Part shown: positions 16,416 through 25,686 of the stretch, piece by piece
Layout: each line of letters starts with the position of its first letter
Position numbering within the stretch: position 1 is the stretch's first letter
Source of the DNA: Polynucleobacter sp. MG-5-Ahmo-C2
GTDB lineage: Bacteria; Pseudomonadota; Gammaproteobacteria; Burkholderiales; Burkholderiaceae
Length of the DNA stretch: 64,000 bases
Direction: 5' to 3'
NCBI RefSeq assembly: GCF_018687735.1
Contig: NZ_CP061304.1
Span: 310,001 to 374,000 of the forward strand
The notes under the pieces: generated by a model
Told to the model about the DNA's origin: nothing
What the model saw: only the letters and a program-made list of their open reading frames with translations
Databases searched by the model: none
Translations under genes and position numbers: made by a program

Positions 16416-17345
16416 ATGAGCGATCATATTAAAGGTCAATCCACAGGACCTAAAACAGTGGATGGTAAAGCAGTATCTTCTCAAAATGCACGCAAGGATT
16501 CGATCTTTGTCCAAGGCTATTTGCCTTGGGAAAATATCGATGAAAAGCAGCAGCAATTTGGGGCAATGACTAAGCAGTGGGGCGCAAAAGATCCTAGTCG
16601 TCAGATGTTATTGCGAACTATTGAGCAATGTCACCTGAGCATCGAGCGCATGATGTACATTGAGCGTAAAAAAATCGAAGGTCTCATGCAATCGACTACG
16701 ATCGCTTATGAGTTTTGTGAGCGCACTGGACTTTCTGAAAAAATTGCCCATGCACTACCTGATTGGTTTTTTCTAGAGGACGGTGAGTCTGAAAAACAGC
16801 GTGCAGTAAAAGTCGCTCGTATTTACGATGAGACGGCTGATTTTAAAGCGCGCTTTTCTGATCAGTTGGCTGCCAGGGTAAAAGACGCCTATCCGGCATT
16901 ATTTGGGTATGTCATGCAAGGCCAAAAGGAGGGTGCTTCATTTTTGATGGCTCTGGGACAGCGCTATAAATGTTCAGCGGTAACGCTGAACCTGGGCGCC
17001 CTGATGAATGAGCTCAAAGAAAACTGGGAGTTTCATTTTATTTGGGCCCAGGAGCCAGCACGCTATCAGACGATTATTGATGGGCTACGGGCCGAGCAAA
17101 TGGAGCAAGCGATTGATCTGGATAAGTCGCAGCGCTATGCGACCAACCTGCAAAATCGCATGCTCAAAGGGCTTTCTGCACTAGCTGCGCTTGATCAACA
17201 TGAGCTACTGATGAAAAATCAACAGCAGAGAGTAGCCCAGTTAGAAAACGCTGCTAATTCTGTATTGGAAATGGCGCCAAAGGAATCTACGACTAAAAAG
17301 CCGGATTCTGGGCACAAGTCAATGGAGGTAAAGAGAGCTGAGTAG
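16416..17345 (+). CDS. uncharacterised protein with N-terminal GPKT/GK motif
   Basis: A 309-residue soluble, mostly helical protein. The N-terminus STGPKTVDGKAVSSQNARKD matches a short motif (GPKTPEGKARSSxNAxKH) that I know from many uncharacterised proteobacterial proteins, often without neighbours in common. The remainder has long helices with coiled-coil character (residues about 225-285) and a lysine-rich tail. No enzyme motif is visible. It lies downstream of the recombinase/XRE genes, preceded by a hairpin that covers its ribosome binding site and followed by a terminator. It may be part of the same insert. Function unknown. Confidence 0.7.
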   Translation: MSDHIKGQSTGPKTVDGKAVSSQNARKDSIFVQGYLPWENIDEKQQQFGAMTKQWGAKDPSRQMLLRTIEQCHLSIERMMYIERKKIEGLMQSTTIAYEFCERTGLSEKIAHALPDWFFLEDGESEKQRAVKVARIYDETADFKARFSDQLAARVKDAYPALFGYVMQGQKEGASFLMALGQRYKCSAVTLNLGALMNELKENWEFHFIWAQEPARYQTIIDGLRAEQMEQAIDLDKSQRYATNLQNRMLKGLSALAALDQHELLMKNQQQRVAQLENAANSVLEMAPKESTTKKPDSGHKSMEVKRAE

Positions 17346-17368
17346 CAGTTAGTAGTCAATAAGTCAGG

Positions 17369-17406
17369 ATGGGTGTTTGGCAAAGCATAACTAAACACCC
17401 ATTTTG
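17369..17406 (+). terminator. intrinsic terminator
   Basis: ATGGGTGTTT (17369-17378) pairs with AAACACCCAT (17393-17402), a 10-bp stem with a 14-base loop followed by TTT. It ends the + strand gene at 16416-17345 and separates it from the convergent minus-strand glycosyltransferase. Confidence 0.75.
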
Positions 17407-17481
17407 CAAAACGAACTGTCTTGATTTTTGATATTTAGAGGAGGGATAGGATTGCTAATGCCATATATCAATCCTGGCGCT

Positions 17482-18552
17482 CTAAAAATGCATCCAACTT
17501 GGCGTCTTAAATCGTACAATTCTTGCGTAGAGCCAAACATAGGAAATGATAAATATCAGGCATGCCGCCATTAAAATGGGGGTTGATTGCCACCACAACA
17601 CTGCTGGCGTAATTGACAGTCCTGCTAGTATCCATAAGTAAGGAGCTGTTCTAGCATTCGCAGATAATTGACTATCAAAATGTTTAGCCTGTAATAAGCG
17701 CCTATAAATTAAAGTGTGAAAATGAATTCCATCGGGCGCCCCAGGATCTTTATTCTGATGAACTTTTCTTCTATAGACAGTGAAGAGAGTCTCCATAATA
17801 GGGTATCCATTCACTAAAAGGGCAAACCACGGAGATATTTCTGCGTGTTTATAGCATACCAAGATGCTGAGGGTTGCCACCCAAAAACCAATCAGGTAGG
17901 CTCCACCATCTCCCAAGAAGATTAATCCTTGGGGGTAGTTCCAGATAAAAAATCCTAATATGGCGCCTGCCATCACTAGACTCAAAAAAATGATTGTAGT
18001 GTCACCCAGGATGTAGCCAAGATACCCTATCGCTAATAGAGTAATGATGCCTACCATGCTTGAAAGTCCATTAAAACCATCGATGATGTTGTAAGCATTT
18101 GCAAGGCCCGTAATAGCGAAAATCGTCAGTGCAATGCCAAAAAAAGGAACGGCAAATAAAACATCAATCAAAGGAATGTCTAAAGATGTAATTTGTAGGT
18201 CCATTAGATAAATAGCGCACGCCGCAGAAAGGGCTGTGAATAAAAGACGCTGTTTTACGCTAATTTTCTTAGTGAGATCTTCGGTCAATCCAATGGCAAA
18301 GGTGGGGATGGCGCAAAATAAGAGAGCGAGTTCTAAACTTTGCAGACCAAGATCAAATGCCTTGATCAAGATTGCCAAAAAAAGACCAGCAGCAATACTA
18401 ATGCCGCCAATTCTGGGGACTGCTACTTTATGAACTTTCTGGGGTCCTGATAAATCAAAGTCCGCAGACAATTCCTGATGTAGGTGCTTAAAACGAATAA
18501 TTAATAGCGTAGTAAAAAAAGAAGTGAGAAAGGCGGCTATTAATCCAGACAT
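17482..18552 (-). CDS. polyprenyl-phosphate sugar-1-phosphate transferase (WecA/MraY family)
   Basis: A 356-residue integral membrane enzyme with about ten helices, of the glycosyltransferase family 4 group. It transfers GlcNAc-1-phosphate or a similar sugar phosphate to undecaprenyl phosphate, starting glycan assembly on the inner membrane. Diagnostic segments are KVAVPRIGGISI, NAYNIIDGFNGLSSMVG, the metal-binding FLGDGGAYLIGF, and a cytoplasmic DGIHFHTLIYRR histidine motif near the C-terminus. It is the likely initiating transferase for the surrounding locus. The donor sugar cannot be told. It diverges from the fused methyltransferase gene across a C9 tract. Confidence 0.88.
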   Translation of the reverse strand: MSGLIAAFLTSFFTTLLIIRFKHLHQELSADFDLSGPQKVHKVAVPRIGGISIAAGLFLAILIKAFDLGLQSLELALLFCAIPTFAIGLTEDLTKKISVKQRLLFTALSAACAIYLMDLQITSLDIPLIDVLFAVPFFGIALTIFAITGLANAYNIIDGFNGLSSMVGIITLLAIGYLGYILGDTTIIFLSLVMAGAILGFFIWNYPQGLIFLGDGGAYLIGFWVATLSILVCYKHAEISPWFALLVNGYPIMETLFTVYRRKVHQNKDPGAPDGIHFHTLIYRRLLQAKHFDSQLSANARTAPYLWILAGLSITPAVLWWQSTPILMAACLIFIISYVWLYARIVRFKTPSWMHF

Positions 18553-18592
18553 TACTTTATTATAGATTTAATTACTATTTGTTAATCGATTT

Positions 18593-18601
18593 CCCCCCCC
18601 C
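18593..18601. repeat. C9 homopolymer tract between divergent glycan genes
   Basis: Nine consecutive C lie 41 bp from the WecA-like start and 117 bp before the preferred ATG (18719) of the fusion gene, or 3 bp before its alternative GTG at 18605. Such tracts change length by slippage and can alter promoter spacing or reading frame. No direct evidence of switching is available here. Confidence 0.85.
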
Positions 18602-18718
18602 ACAGTGTTCAAAAGACCACAGATTATTGGCTCCAGGGCTGAGTTTTTGGCTAAAAAGACTTGTTTGCCCAACACCATAACTAAGTTATGTGGCGTCATT
18701 AGTGCAATAATTCTCTCC

Positions 18719-20155
18719 ATGGCCCTAAATACTCACCATCAAGAATTCCTCCAATATCAGCAAACCCGCCGGGGATTTTGGCAGCGGATTCATTCCTCCA
18801 TTTCTCGCTCTTGGGGTTTTTATTATCAGGACCAGTTATCGGATATTTATCAGCATCTAGTTCCAGTTGGATCTCGAGTTCTGGATCTTGGTTGTGCCAA
18901 TGGTCGTTTATTGGCCTCACTGAACCCCTCTTTTGGGGTGGGCGTAGATTTTAGTGAATCAGTTTTAGCCTCAGCACCAAGAAAACACCCCCAGCTCACA
19001 CTATTAGAAATGGATGCTCATGATTTGTCTTTGGGTGAGGAAACATTTGATTTCATCATCCTGTCCGACTTAGTTAATGACCTTTGGGATGTGCAAACTG
19101 TGCTTGAGCAATTGCGCCCTTACTGCCACCCAGAAACACGCATCATCTTTAATTTCTTTAGCCATCTATGGAGCTTGCCTTTGCGCTTTGCACGTTGGCT
19201 TGGATTGGCAACACCCAATCTCCCTCAGAATTGGCTCACACGCCATGACATGAAAAATCTCCTGGAGATTTCAGGATTTGAGCCTTTGCGAGAATGGCGT
19301 GAAATTATTGCCCCCTTACCGATTCCCTTAATCTCCAATTTCTGTAATCGCTACCTTGCTCGTATTTGGCCATTTGAGTTACTTGCTATTACTAACTTTG
19401 TTATGGCACGGCCAGTAGGATTAGCATTAAAAAAGAACCCTACAGTTTCTGTCATTGTGGCAGCGCGTAATGAATCAGGCCATATTGAAGAGTTGATGGA
19501 GCGCATACCCGAGATGGGTGGTGGTACCGAGATTATCTTCGTAGAGGGTAACTCCACTGACGATACCTATGACAAGATTGCTCTAGAGATTTCTAAGAAC
19601 CCAAATCGCAATTGCAAACTCCTCAAGCAAGACGGTAAAGGTAAAGGTAATGCAGTACGAAATGGTTTTGATTTAGCGGGTGGCGATATCTTGATGATTC
19701 TAGATGCCGATATCACAGTACCTCCAGAAGACTTGACCCGCTTTTATCATGTGATTGCCAATGGCTCAGCGGAGTTTGTCAATGGTGTGCGTTTGGTTTA
19801 TCCGATGCAAGAAGACGCCATGCGCTTTTTAAATCTGATTGGTAATAAGTTTTTCTCCTGGGCTTTTAGTTGGTTATTAGGTCAACCCATCCGGGATACC
19901 TTATGCGGTACTAAAGTACTTTGGAATAACGATTACAAGCGGATTGCTCACAATCGCTCTTACTTTGGTGACTTTGACCCCTTTGGCGACTTTGATCTGC
20001 TCTTCGGTGCTGCTCGCTTAAATCTCAAAATCATGGAAGTGCCCATTCGTTACCGTGCACGTCGTTATGGCGAAACTAATATTTCGCGTTGGTCACACGG
20101 CTGGTTGTTACTTAAAATGGTAGTTTTTGCAGCTCGCAGAATTAAATTTACCTAA
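18719..20155 (+). CDS. methyltransferase-glycosyltransferase family 2 fusion
   Basis: A two-domain protein of about 478 residues from ATG 18719. The frame is open back to a GTG at 18605, but that extension looks unlike protein of this family. The N-terminal half is a class I SAM-dependent methyltransferase, with motif I VLDLGCANGRLL and FDFIILSDLVND. The C-terminal half is a GT2 domain resembling dolichol/polyprenyl-phosphate sugar synthases: TVSVIVAARNESG, FVEGNSTDDT, GKGKGNAVRNGF, LILDADI-type metal site (ILMILDADITVPP) and the RYRARRYGETNISRW C-terminal motif. The two activities may build a methylated or lipid-linked sugar. It converges with the next gene and overlaps it by 4 bp. Confidence 0.85.
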   Translation: MALNTHHQEFLQYQQTRRGFWQRIHSSISRSWGFYYQDQLSDIYQHLVPVGSRVLDLGCANGRLLASLNPSFGVGVDFSESVLASAPRKHPQLTLLEMDAHDLSLGEETFDFIILSDLVNDLWDVQTVLEQLRPYCHPETRIIFNFFSHLWSLPLRFARWLGLATPNLPQNWLTRHDMKNLLEISGFEPLREWREIIAPLPIPLISNFCNRYLARIWPFELLAITNFVMARPVGLALKKNPTVSVIVAARNESGHIEELMERIPEMGGGTEIIFVEGNSTDDTYDKIALEISKNPNRNCKLLKQDGKGKGNAVRNGFDLAGGDILMILDADITVPPEDLTRFYHVIANGSAEFVNGVRLVYPMQEDAMRFLNLIGNKFFSWAFSWLLGQPIRDTLCGTKVLWNNDYKRIAHNRSYFGDFDPFGDFDLLFGAARLNLKIMEVPIRYRARRYGETNISRWSHGWLLLKMVVFAARRIKFT

Positions 20156-21669
20156 ATTGGATTGCCCTTACATTCAGCAGTAATTTTCTGGGCATCAATC
20201 TTCTCTAAATAGATTTGGGGTGAAGAGCAAAACGGCTGCCCTCCCTTACGCATGAGTAGGTTGACATAGCGGGTATGTGGCACTAGGTTCACTAGCAGAA
20301 TCAAGAAAATTAATCCGCCTACAGCCCTCATCTTTGCTTTAGATTCTTCTAGCTTGAGGATCAACGTTAAGGCAAAACCTAAAAGAAAGAACTCTGATAG
20401 TAAAAGATAGTGAGGCGCATCGATATAGCGAGTGCGATTAATGAGAGAGACGGCATAAAAAGCGAAAAAGCTATAAGCGCCAAATAGAATATCTTTCTTG
20501 CTGAGTATCTTACGCAAGATATGCATCAATACAAGACAGAACAACACCAGAATTAGTGGTGAAGATACCCTATTCAACAGGCTCAGTAGCGGCTCTAAGA
20601 GTGAGCTGGCAATCTTGTTGAGAACATATAGGGAATTGCTATCCATGGCGATCTTTTCAGCATTGGGATCGGGAGCTAGCCAGCGCGTCATACTAATCGG
20701 ATCTTCTATATTGGAGAAGATCGAAACATTTTGGTTAAGCTTAAAACTAAAGTAACTCAGCACCTCGAAGGCAATTAGGTAAAAAACATTAAAGAAGGCG
20801 GTCGCTTTGTATGCATTTATCCCTGCCCTATTTGAGCAGGCAAAAGTCAGTGCAAAGAAAAAGCCAATGAGCCCTAGATTGATTGGTAAGCTCAACCCAG
20901 ATGAAATTACGCTATAAAAGATCCCTAATGCAATGAAGGAAAGCGCACTAGCAAATTTGAGCCAGTTACCGGCATTAGCCTCATTTCTGTCTTGGTCGCT
21001 GGGAATGAAGTAGAAGGCCCAGGTGAAGTAAAACGGCGCCAGCACGAGGACTTGGGCTTTATTGAGGGCACCACAGAACAGCATGAGCAGGCATAGCAAG
21101 AGACTAAAAAGATGTTTGCCTTGGCCGTTATTGAAATATTGGATGTAGCAATATACAGATCCCAGCAGAAATAGAAAGGCAATGGGTTCTGTTCTGGTGA
21201 GGGTGAAGTGAAAGAAGACACCATTGCTCACAAAAACCAAGATGGCAATCCAAAAGGAGAGCGCGCGCTCTCGAGTTATTTTTTGGGCAATATAATAGGC
21301 GGCAAAGACGTAGGCTACAGAAGTAATTAAGGCAGCATGCCGCGTTGTGATGATGAGGTCTTTGATGCTCGCTAGCATCGAGGGTGAGTTATTCAGATCT
21401 GCTACGCTTTGAAGTTGATAGATCCCCAGGAAGTTGGTGATAGCGATGAGATAAGAGATCAGATGAATCGAGAAGAAGCCGGGATGATCTAGGTATTCTT
21501 GATTGGATCCAGAATGCACCAATAGTCCGTTGTAGGAGAGTGTGAGCTCCTGGTCTACCCAGTGTGGCCAATTACGGTCAAAACCCGTGACATAAAACAG
21601 CAATATTAATAAGGCGCTCAGCGCAAAATAGGGCCACAGGCAAGATAGAGTTTTAGAAGTCTGATTCAT
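20152..21669 (-). CDS. polytopic membrane protein, GT-C glycosyltransferase-like
   Basis: A membrane protein of about 505 residues from the ATG at 21669 (MNQTSKTLSCLWPYF). The frame also offers an ATG at 21738, but that would overlap the divergent gene start. Around eleven hydrophobic segments are visible, and an early extracytoplasmic loop contains D and E residues (TGFDRNWPHWVDQELT), as in GT-C enzymes that use polyprenyl-linked donors. A short soluble tail ends the protein. It sits among glycan genes, so a role in transferring or flipping a lipid-linked sugar is plausible. I do not recognise a specific family. Confidence 0.65.
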   Translation of the reverse strand: MNQTSKTLSCLWPYFALSALLILLFYVTGFDRNWPHWVDQELTLSYNGLLVHSGSNQEYLDHPGFFSIHLISYLIAITNFLGIYQLQSVADLNNSPSMLASIKDLIITTRHAALITSVAYVFAAYYIAQKITRERALSFWIAILVFVSNGVFFHFTLTRTEPIAFLFLLGSVYCYIQYFNNGQGKHLFSLLLCLLMLFCGALNKAQVLVLAPFYFTWAFYFIPSDQDRNEANAGNWLKFASALSFIALGIFYSVISSGLSLPINLGLIGFFFALTFACSNRAGINAYKATAFFNVFYLIAFEVLSYFSFKLNQNVSIFSNIEDPISMTRWLAPDPNAEKIAMDSNSLYVLNKIASSLLEPLLSLLNRVSSPLILVLFCLVLMHILRKILSKKDILFGAYSFFAFYAVSLINRTRYIDAPHYLLLSEFFLLGFALTLILKLEESKAKMRAVGGLIFLILLVNLVPHTRYVNLLMRKGGQPFCSSPQIYLEKIDAQKITAECKGNPI

Positions 21670-21687
21670 CGGTATATTTTGGCTTAA

Positions 21688-23841
21688 ATGAGATTCTCTA
21701 GTACCATTTATCCTCATTATCACCTTTTGTTTTGCCACTCTTCATTTACCTTGCCAATTACTCCCGCCCCTAATCATCAAGCCCCACATCCGCTTCAATA
21801 TCGGAAAGATATCGATGGCTTGCGCGCCTTAGCAGTTTTATTGGTAGTGATTTATCACGCCTTTCCCAATTGGGCGCATGGTGGGTTTATCGGGGTAGAT
21901 ATCTTTTTTGTAATTTCAGGATATTTAATCACCTCAATTATTTTGGATGGTCTTACTGATGGCTCATTTAGTTTGATCAATTTTTATGCCAAAAGAATTA
22001 TCAGGATATTTCCAGCATTAATTTTGGTTTTAGTGCTCTCGATTGGGTTAGGTTGGCTGATTCTATATCCTGCAGAACTGCAATTGTTGGGCAAGCATAT
22101 TCTTTCTGCCATTGGATTCTTCTCAAATTTCACTTATTTATCAGAAGCCGGTTACTTTGATAGTCGCGCAGTAGAAAAGCCCCTGCTACATCTTTGGTCG
22201 CTGGCAATTGAAGAGCAGTTTTACGTTGTATGGCCCATTCTTTTGTGGCTAGCCCATAAATTCAAGCTACCTATGCTGAAGCTTATTGGGCTTCTGATTC
22301 TGTGCTCTTTTGCGTGGAATATTTACCTGGCGCATGTAAATAAATCTGCAGCGTTTTACCTCCCCCTCGGTCGGTTTTGGGAGCTCTTAATTGGTGGGCT
22401 ATTGGCATATGCACTTTTTCCCCATCGCATGCAGGGGGGCAAGAGTCAAATCGATCAAAGAGATCAGGGGGTAGCTCAAAACACTTCATCTCTGAGTTCA
22501 TCTTTGAAGAGGTTTGAAAAGTCTGTGCATGAGCACCTCATCTCCAAGCAGATATATTCTTTTTTAGGCCTGACACTTTTAGTGGTGGGGGTCATTGTTA
22601 TTTATCCACGCAGCTTATTTCCCGGCTGGCTTGCATTGATACCAGTGATTGGGGCGGCGCTCATTATTTTGGCCGGCGAAAGGGCGCTGATCAATCGCTA
22701 CCTCCTGTCTAATCGTCTGATGGTGGGTATCGGTTTGATTAGTTATCCTTTGTATCTATGGCACTGGATACTTCTATCCTATGCGCAGATTTGGGGCCCC
22801 ATATTTATTGAGCAAAGACTCTTCATCGTTGCCCTATCCTTTGTAAGCGCCTGGCTTACTTTTAAGGTGATAGAGAAACCTTTACGAAATCGACAGTCCA
22901 TTCGTCAAAAAGCGGGTATCTTACTCTTGCTCATGAGCGGTATTTTGCTTGCAGGATTTTTGTTAAATGGAAATGGATTTCCCAAGCGAATCGTTCATTC
23001 TTTAGCTCAGTTTGAAGCCTCTGCACAAGATGGTGGTGATCAGGGTTTTGTGAGTAAAGGGTGCGGTCTATCAGACCTCTCCTTGCAAAACTATTTTTAT
23101 GCCTGCCTACAAGATCAGCGTGAACCTGCAAAATTTGCTCTGGTAGGTGATAGCAAAGCAATGGCTCTTTTTCCTGGCGTGGTACGCACCTCATCTGCTG
23201 GGGGTAGATGGCTGGCTATTTATGGACCTGGCGGTGATCAGGCTATTCAACCATATCTCTCTAACAGTCGCACAGACGTTAAGCCAGCAAAAGCACCACT
23301 TACTGATCAAGCGGTTACTCAGATTGCACAAAACTCGAATATCAAAGCCGTAGCAATTGTCTTTTCTAGCAAAGGGGTAATGACTACTGATATTGATAGT
23401 CTGTACAAAGGACAACATCAAGCCCAAGCTATTGCTGGCTTGGAAGCAATTACTGCAAAATTCATTGCAAGCAATCAGCGGGTAGTGTTGGTAGTAGATA
23501 ACCCTAGCCTGGCATTGCCGCAAGACTGCTTTCATCGCAAGCTTGGCATCTCCTGGTTTGATGAATTTAGTAAAATTGATAGCCGTTGCTCGATGACCCT
23601 TGAAAATCACCAAAAAATGACGGGTAAATATCTGGAGGTCTTAAGCACGATCGCCCAAAAACACCCAGGCCAAGTTCAAGTATTTGACACAAGCCCCATT
23701 CTTTGTGATGTCAAAAATAATATTTGCTCTTATCAAAAAGAAGGTCGCAAGATGTACTCCTATACTGATCACATCTCTGACTATGCTGCCGGTAGTATCG
23801 GGATAAGTTTGAACCAACAGCTTTTGGGTAGCTCCAGATAA
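21688..23841 (+). CDS. acyltransferase 3 (OafA-like) with C-terminal SGNH domain
   Basis: A 717-residue membrane O-acyltransferase. After a poorly conserved 35-residue N-terminus the family start YRKDIDGLRALAVLLVVIYH is clear, followed by GGFIGVDIFFVISGYL and LLHLWSLAIEEQFYVVWP. About ten membrane helices precede a periplasmic SGNH hydrolase-like domain with the serine motif VGDSKAMALFP and a late D/H pair in YTDHISDYAAG. Such proteins acetylate O-antigen or other surface sugars. The start at 21688 has no clear ribosome binding site, so the N-terminus is uncertain. It is divergent from the GT-C-like gene. Confidence 0.88.
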   Translation: MRFSSTIYPHYHLLFCHSSFTLPITPAPNHQAPHPLQYRKDIDGLRALAVLLVVIYHAFPNWAHGGFIGVDIFFVISGYLITSIILDGLTDGSFSLINFYAKRIIRIFPALILVLVLSIGLGWLILYPAELQLLGKHILSAIGFFSNFTYLSEAGYFDSRAVEKPLLHLWSLAIEEQFYVVWPILLWLAHKFKLPMLKLIGLLILCSFAWNIYLAHVNKSAAFYLPLGRFWELLIGGLLAYALFPHRMQGGKSQIDQRDQGVAQNTSSLSSSLKRFEKSVHEHLISKQIYSFLGLTLLVVGVIVIYPRSLFPGWLALIPVIGAALIILAGERALINRYLLSNRLMVGIGLISYPLYLWHWILLSYAQIWGPIFIEQRLFIVALSFVSAWLTFKVIEKPLRNRQSIRQKAGILLLLMSGILLAGFLLNGNGFPKRIVHSLAQFEASAQDGGDQGFVSKGCGLSDLSLQNYFYACLQDQREPAKFALVGDSKAMALFPGVVRTSSAGGRWLAIYGPGGDQAIQPYLSNSRTDVKPAKAPLTDQAVTQIAQNSNIKAVAIVFSSKGVMTTDIDSLYKGQHQAQAIAGLEAITAKFIASNQRVVLVVDNPSLALPQDCFHRKLGISWFDEFSKIDSRCSMTLENHQKMTGKYLEVLSTIAQKHPGQVQVFDTSPILCDVKNNICSYQKEGRKMYSYTDHISDYAAGSIGISLNQQLLGSSR

Positions 23842-23874
23842 GTACGCCAAGTCGAATAAGGATAAAAGATTCGC

Positions 23875-24774
23875 ATGAGAATTGTTTTAGCAAGCCAATT
23901 TAAGAACGAGGCATTGAGAGCCGTTGAATGGCTTGAGTACTATAAAGCTCGCGGCATTACCGATTTCATACTGTGTGATGATCACTCAAGCGATCATTCG
24001 GTTGAGCTGATTAATAGTATTGACGGGATTCATGTAAAGCATTTCTCTTCACTATCTATCCCAACACGCTTTTCTGGATCTTCCGATACGGAGCTCTATA
24101 AGTGGGACTTAGAGCATCCGCAAAATCAGCACACCAACTTTCGTCGGATGTTTGCTTATGCTTGCGAGCACTATGGCCCAGATACTGCAATTGGTTTTTT
24201 AGATATGGATGAATTTATTTTTACAAACTCTGATCTACCGCTAGTTCAAGTGATTGGTGAAAAAATTCAACATTACGCAGTCATCTCTATTTGCAGTTTT
24301 GAAGTAGATTCCAGAACCTTTGAGGTGACTGGTAATAGTCTATTGGCTCAATCAACGCTTTCAATGTCAGTTGAAAGCCGCATACACTCAACTCGGCGCA
24401 CCTCTGTTAAATCAATGATCAACCTAGGGCATCCGCTTAGCAGGTATGCTTTTACAGAGCCCATTGAAGAAATTGGCGCCGGAATTCATACGGCGGGATT
24501 ACCGCTGAGCTCAAGAAAAACATTGAGTGGAATGTGGCGTAAACGCTTTAAGAATTACTTCCGAGCCCTATTGAAGCCCAGTGCAAAAAGATGGTATGCC
24601 CTGGAGGAGGTATGGGTACCCAAAAACCCGCATGATACATTTTCACTGAGTTCACTGTGGCTAAGAGTGGATCCATATAGCCTCTCCTATTTGCATTACC
24701 GCACCCCCAGCTATGATATGGCTATCAATGGGCCCTTATTTGATTGTGATTATGATTTGGAAAAAATGCCATAA
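23875..24774 (+). CDS. glycosyltransferase, GT92/GT2-like
   Basis: A 299-residue glycosyltransferase-like protein. The N-terminus VLASQFKNEALRAVEWLEYY and FILCDDHSSDHSVELI match the GT92/Glyco_tranf_2_4 type. The metal-binding motif appears as GFLDMDEFIF near residue 119, after NFRRMFAYACEHYG. There is no membrane segment. It follows the acyltransferase by 33 bp and probably belongs to the same surface-glycan unit. Donor and acceptor are unknown. Confidence 0.8.
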   Translation: MRIVLASQFKNEALRAVEWLEYYKARGITDFILCDDHSSDHSVELINSIDGIHVKHFSSLSIPTRFSGSSDTELYKWDLEHPQNQHTNFRRMFAYACEHYGPDTAIGFLDMDEFIFTNSDLPLVQVIGEKIQHYAVISICSFEVDSRTFEVTGNSLLAQSTLSMSVESRIHSTRRTSVKSMINLGHPLSRYAFTEPIEEIGAGIHTAGLPLSSRKTLSGMWRKRFKNYFRALLKPSAKRWYALEEVWVPKNPHDTFSLSSLWLRVDPYSLSYLHYRTPSYDMAINGPLFDCDYDLEKMP

Positions 24775-24846
24775 GTTGTCGCATTTTGGATATTGAATTC
24801 CCCTTCGAGGTAAACTGATTATTAAATTTATATCTAATCAATATTT

Positions 24847-25665
24847 ATGAAATATTATCGTATCTACCCAGTACTATTGGCCATTTATTTCGGCTTATTC
24901 TCTTCGCATCTTCAGGCACAAGGGGCTTTAGCTATCCCATTAAATATTCAATTTGAATACGACCTTAAGATTACAGCCGATCCAGCGAAGAGGGCTGCTT
25001 TTTTGAAGCAATCCGGTGAAGCCCCTAGTCCCTATGAGCAAGTATTCAGTCTGGTAAAAGGATCAATGCAGGTAGCAACAGTAGTTGATAAGGTCGATAT
25101 TCGTAAAGACCAATATCACATTAACTCCACCGGTACTTTAGGCTCCGTTCTTTCTACAGTGCTAGCGGATCAAAAGCTATTAAGAGATTCAGTCGGCACA
25201 GTTACTAAAGATGGATTTGTGACCAACACTTATCAAGAGAAGCGCGGTAATACCGAATTGCTGATTGCCAAAGTAGAAAAGAACCTTGTAAACTTTTATA
25301 AAGTTTCTTCACGTACTCCACCGCTCGGTAATGCCCCTTTTACTGGGCGCTTATACGACATGCTAACTGTAGGCTATCAATTTATTGGCCGTGATCTTCC
25401 GGCCAAATCCATAGTCTTGCCGGTAACGGATGGAAGGTCCTTGAAGACTTACACCTTAGTACGTGGCGAGCCTTGGGATTTTCCTTTTGAGAATGGCAAG
25501 GTCAAGGCTATTCGGTATTACAAGACCACCTCTAAAGATGACACTGCCACTTTTGAAGTTTGGTTCTCAGAGAAAGAGCATGTGCCATTGCGCTCAGTAA
25601 TTGGCTTGAATGCCCAATATGGCGCAACCATTCAAGTTGATTTGAAAAAAATTCCTGCAATGTAA
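24847..25665 (+). CDS. DUF3108 domain-containing exported protein
   Basis: A 272-residue protein with an N-terminal signal peptide (hydrophobic YPVLLAIYFGLFSSHLQA, likely cut after residue 25). The mature part is beta-rich and consistent with DUF3108, a periplasmic family of unknown function, with features such as FEYDLKIT, GTLGSVLSTVL and VWFSEKEHVPLRSVIGL. It is separated by 72 bp from the glycosyltransferase and by 21 bp from the next small gene. No enzymatic role can be stated. Confidence 0.75.
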   Translation: MKYYRIYPVLLAIYFGLFSSHLQAQGALAIPLNIQFEYDLKITADPAKRAAFLKQSGEAPSPYEQVFSLVKGSMQVATVVDKVDIRKDQYHINSTGTLGSVLSTVLADQKLLRDSVGTVTKDGFVTNTYQEKRGNTELLIAKVEKNLVNFYKVSSRTPPLGNAPFTGRLYDMLTVGYQFIGRDLPAKSIVLPVTDGRSLKTYTLVRGEPWDFPFENGKVKAIRYYKTTSKDDTATFEVWFSEKEHVPLRSVIGLNAQYGATIQVDLKKIPAM

Positions 25666-25686
25666 ATACCTATTAAAAAATATTAC

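Noticed and set aside
18605..18718. N-terminal extension of the methyltransferase-glycosyltransferase gene from GTG
   Set aside because: The extra residues do not match the family, the ATG at 18719 gives a natural start, and no ribosome site precedes the GTG.
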